Below, piece after piece: positions 59,804 through 62,000 of a DNA stretch of 62,000 nt. Numbering within the stretch: the first letter of the stretch is position 1; each line of letters begins with the position of its first letter. The position numbers were made by a program, and so were the translations under genes. The DNA comes from Mesostigma viride (lineage: Eukaryota > Streptophyta > Mesostigmatophyceae > Mesostigmatales > Mesostigmataceae), in assembly GCA_009746045.1 (NCBI GenBank), contig RPFO01000065.1, forward strand, positions 3,974,509 through 4,036,508, read 5' to 3'. Below the pieces are notes generated by a model that was given only the letters and a program-made list of their open reading frames with translations, had not been told where the DNA came from and ran no database searches.

Positions 59804-62000
59804 CCACTCAAAGCATTTATGGCCAACTGGTTTCCACCTGGCTCACCACGCCAAGCCCAGCTGCCTAAACCTTGAAAATCAGATGCAAATGCTTGACTTC
59901 AGATTGTTGGCACAAATCAAAACATCAAACCGAACACTTGTTAGACCCTTCCCACACTTCAATCCAGAAGAGGTACTTCCTGGGTCTCGATCACTAATTA
60001 CACACCAGCACATGGTGGTAACGGCCAACCGCGAGGCCCTTATCCACACCCTTATACAACTGTAATAAGGGTGCCCTTCCCTGTCATGCACTAGACCAGG
60101 GGCATTCTGCACAATGCTGTGAGTTGCCCACCCTCACACATCAATACAGAGATCACATGGGAGCTCAACCTGACCCTGTGCAAACAGGCCAGTCACCAAC
60201 AACCGTCAAATTATTGCAGTAATTTTGGAAACACATTCAGCATCTGATCCCCCAGTGTGTTCATGCTTCAAGGAATAGCAACACCATGCTAGACCGAGCC
60301 TGGGGCTGTCCCTCACATATCCCTTAACAGGAATGATGTACTCAACACCCGCTCGGGGACACACTCAATCATACAAGCGGTGGAGAAAACGGCATGTTAC
60401 TTGGCCCTCAAGCCCCTTCACACGCAGAACAGCACAACTGTGCTTCGGCTACTGCATACATGACCCAGAAACAGCACGTCTTCAGCGAGACCTCCGGCTA
60501 TGGGAACCCTTCAGCTCTCGCCTTATACGTTATCTGGCTACCCCCGACCAACAAAACCATCCCTGCCTGCCAGTCGCTGACTCAGGAAATGCTGACCTTG
60601 TAGGAGCTGCCTGCCAGTCACGTACACGCGCGCCAACTAATGATGGACGCACCATCCATTAATTCCTTGCAAACTCCACGAGTTCTGCAATCACGGCCTC
60701 AATGCCATGATTCTCATAGCGCCATACCACATATAGCAGTGGAATGCTGAGAGCAAATATGCAATTAACTGCAACCGGCAGCCATCATTTGCCATCGCTC
60801 TACATACTCTAGATCTGCCGCCTGCGACATACCCGGTCGCTCGCGACATACCCAGTCGCCTGCGACTCGCGCCAGCATACTCGCGTCTCGCCAGGTCGCC
60901 TGTGACATTCTAGTCGCCCCGCGATACTTCGCCTGACCATCCGCTCTTCTTGCTGCCGTCTCTCGCCGCAGTCGATGCCCGACGTCCTCGCGTCGCAGCA
61001 ATGCAATCATCACGTCGCGCAGCACTGCCATTATTAATTTCAACAACACCGCCGACCTTGCCGCTTGTCGACATTGTCACCCGCGACTCGGAAAATTAAC
61101 CAGGAACAACTTCTTCTCGCTGCTCCCCAGATGCCGACGCTCTCTCGTCGCAGTCGACACAACTTCACCCTCTAGCTGCCGACACGCCCACACCAGCGCC
61201 GTTCACAATCGCTCATCCAGCGGTATAAAGAGAACTCGACAGCAATCTGCAGCTTTGCAATATAAATCTGGAAAGATTGACGATGGATAACTCCACACCG
61301 CACAAACTGCAACCTTGGAGATGACGCCTCGCGTAGCTCCTCGAGCTCGCGACCAGCACAGCTCGCAGCCATGTCGACTACATGCGCGAAAACTCGCCAT
61401 GGCCAGCATACTCGACAGTCAACACCAGCCGAGCTTGTCGTAGCCAACACTGCAGCAACATGCTTGACTGCCACCCATGGCAGCGAAACGCCTTCGCTTG
61501 ACGACAAATCTCGAACGCTTGAAACTCGTAGCTTCACTCAGGCGCTGCAAAGCATAGCCATGCCGCAAACCGGAACGCAACCAATGATCTCGATCGACTC
61601 GATCCATGCCGAACCGCACGCGCAGTTGACTCTTGATAAGTCTGGATAACTCGATCCATTAAAACCCAGCAACCCACAAGGATCACTAAAAGCCGATTCC
61701 GCAACATCTTGTCATCAGGAAATGCGAAACAGCCAGGAGCGCTCGTCAACACGTAGCAGGCCAGCAACGAAACTCATTCGTCGCCAATAACGTGCCCGCA
61801 ATCTGGATAGCTCAGGAAACCTTCACGCAGCCAATCCAGCTAGTCCTGGCGTACAAACGCCCACCAACAACCTCCACGATAAACTTAGCCCTGGCCGTCG
61901 TTGGGAACTCAACCATTCCCGGAACGCATCATAAACCGATAATCTGCTACGCCCTTAACGAGACTAGCTTCTATCCGCTAGTCTCGATTCCGCGAGTATC
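59804..62000 (-). mobile_element. Partial unit 3 of the Copia-like array, running off the window
   Basis: Matches unit 2 from about 55598 onward in the same orientation, up to the window end just before where LTR D would be expected. Includes the right inverted arm 60223-61230. Confidence 0.85.

Overview
The window looks like nuclear DNA of a green alga (Chlorophyta, genus not identifiable). The evidence is a plant-type alpha-amylase split into many short exons with GT-AG introns, an internal run of plant-type telomere repeat (TTTAGGG on the minus strand), a TGTAA polyadenylation-like signal, and very heavy microsatellite and retrotransposon content. I see no bacterial operon structure, rRNA or convincing tRNA gene. 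LAYOUT. (1) About 311-28318, plus strand: one long gene. Six or seven 5' exons encode an Ala/Glu-rich coiled-coil region, and nine 3' exons encode a complete GH13 plant-type alpha-amylase domain of about 405 aa. All four conserved GH13 regions and the catalytic Asp, Glu and Asp are present, and exon phases join without a break. The gene resembles plastidial AMY3-type enzymes; its true 5' end may lie left of the window. The introns carry GTR triplets, about 1 kb of CCCCCA/CCCCA repeat, three minisatellites, (GA)n, inverted-repeat elements, a TTAA-flanked element with a short deletion derivative, an interstitial telomere tract, and a complete 5.7-kb Copia-type LTR element inserted antisense in the 8.5-kb intron between exons 9 and 10. 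(2) 28319-45882: a nested stack of transposons with no host gene recognised. The oldest layer is a minus-strand LINE (28602-36336). It is interrupted by a hAT-like element (29544-31485), a Helitron-like element (32072-32955), a SINE-like insert (33331-33498) and a plus-strand element encoding only a LINE ORF1 protein (33671-35655). A second ORF1-only copy starts at about 36337, is split by a hAT element with perfect 8-bp target duplication (37107-38718), and is cut by a Ty3/gypsy element starting at 39709. (3) 45883-62000: a second Copia-like family (702-bp LTRs, minus strand, decayed coding) has inserted in the gypsy integrase region and forms an LTR-internal-LTR-internal-LTR tandem, followed by a fold-back rearrangement with about 1-kb inverted arms. 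MAIN POINTS. The intact Copia-type element has a non-standard order: gag, in-frame UAG, integrase with a GPY/F-like module, protease-like domain, then reverse transcriptase and RNase H. The gypsy element carries an accessory ORF resembling the RNase H1 N-terminal hybrid-binding domain. The two ORF1-only LINE derivatives look like a structured non-autonomous family. Exon boundaries are read from splice consensus, phase and knowledge of plant amylases, not from transcripts.
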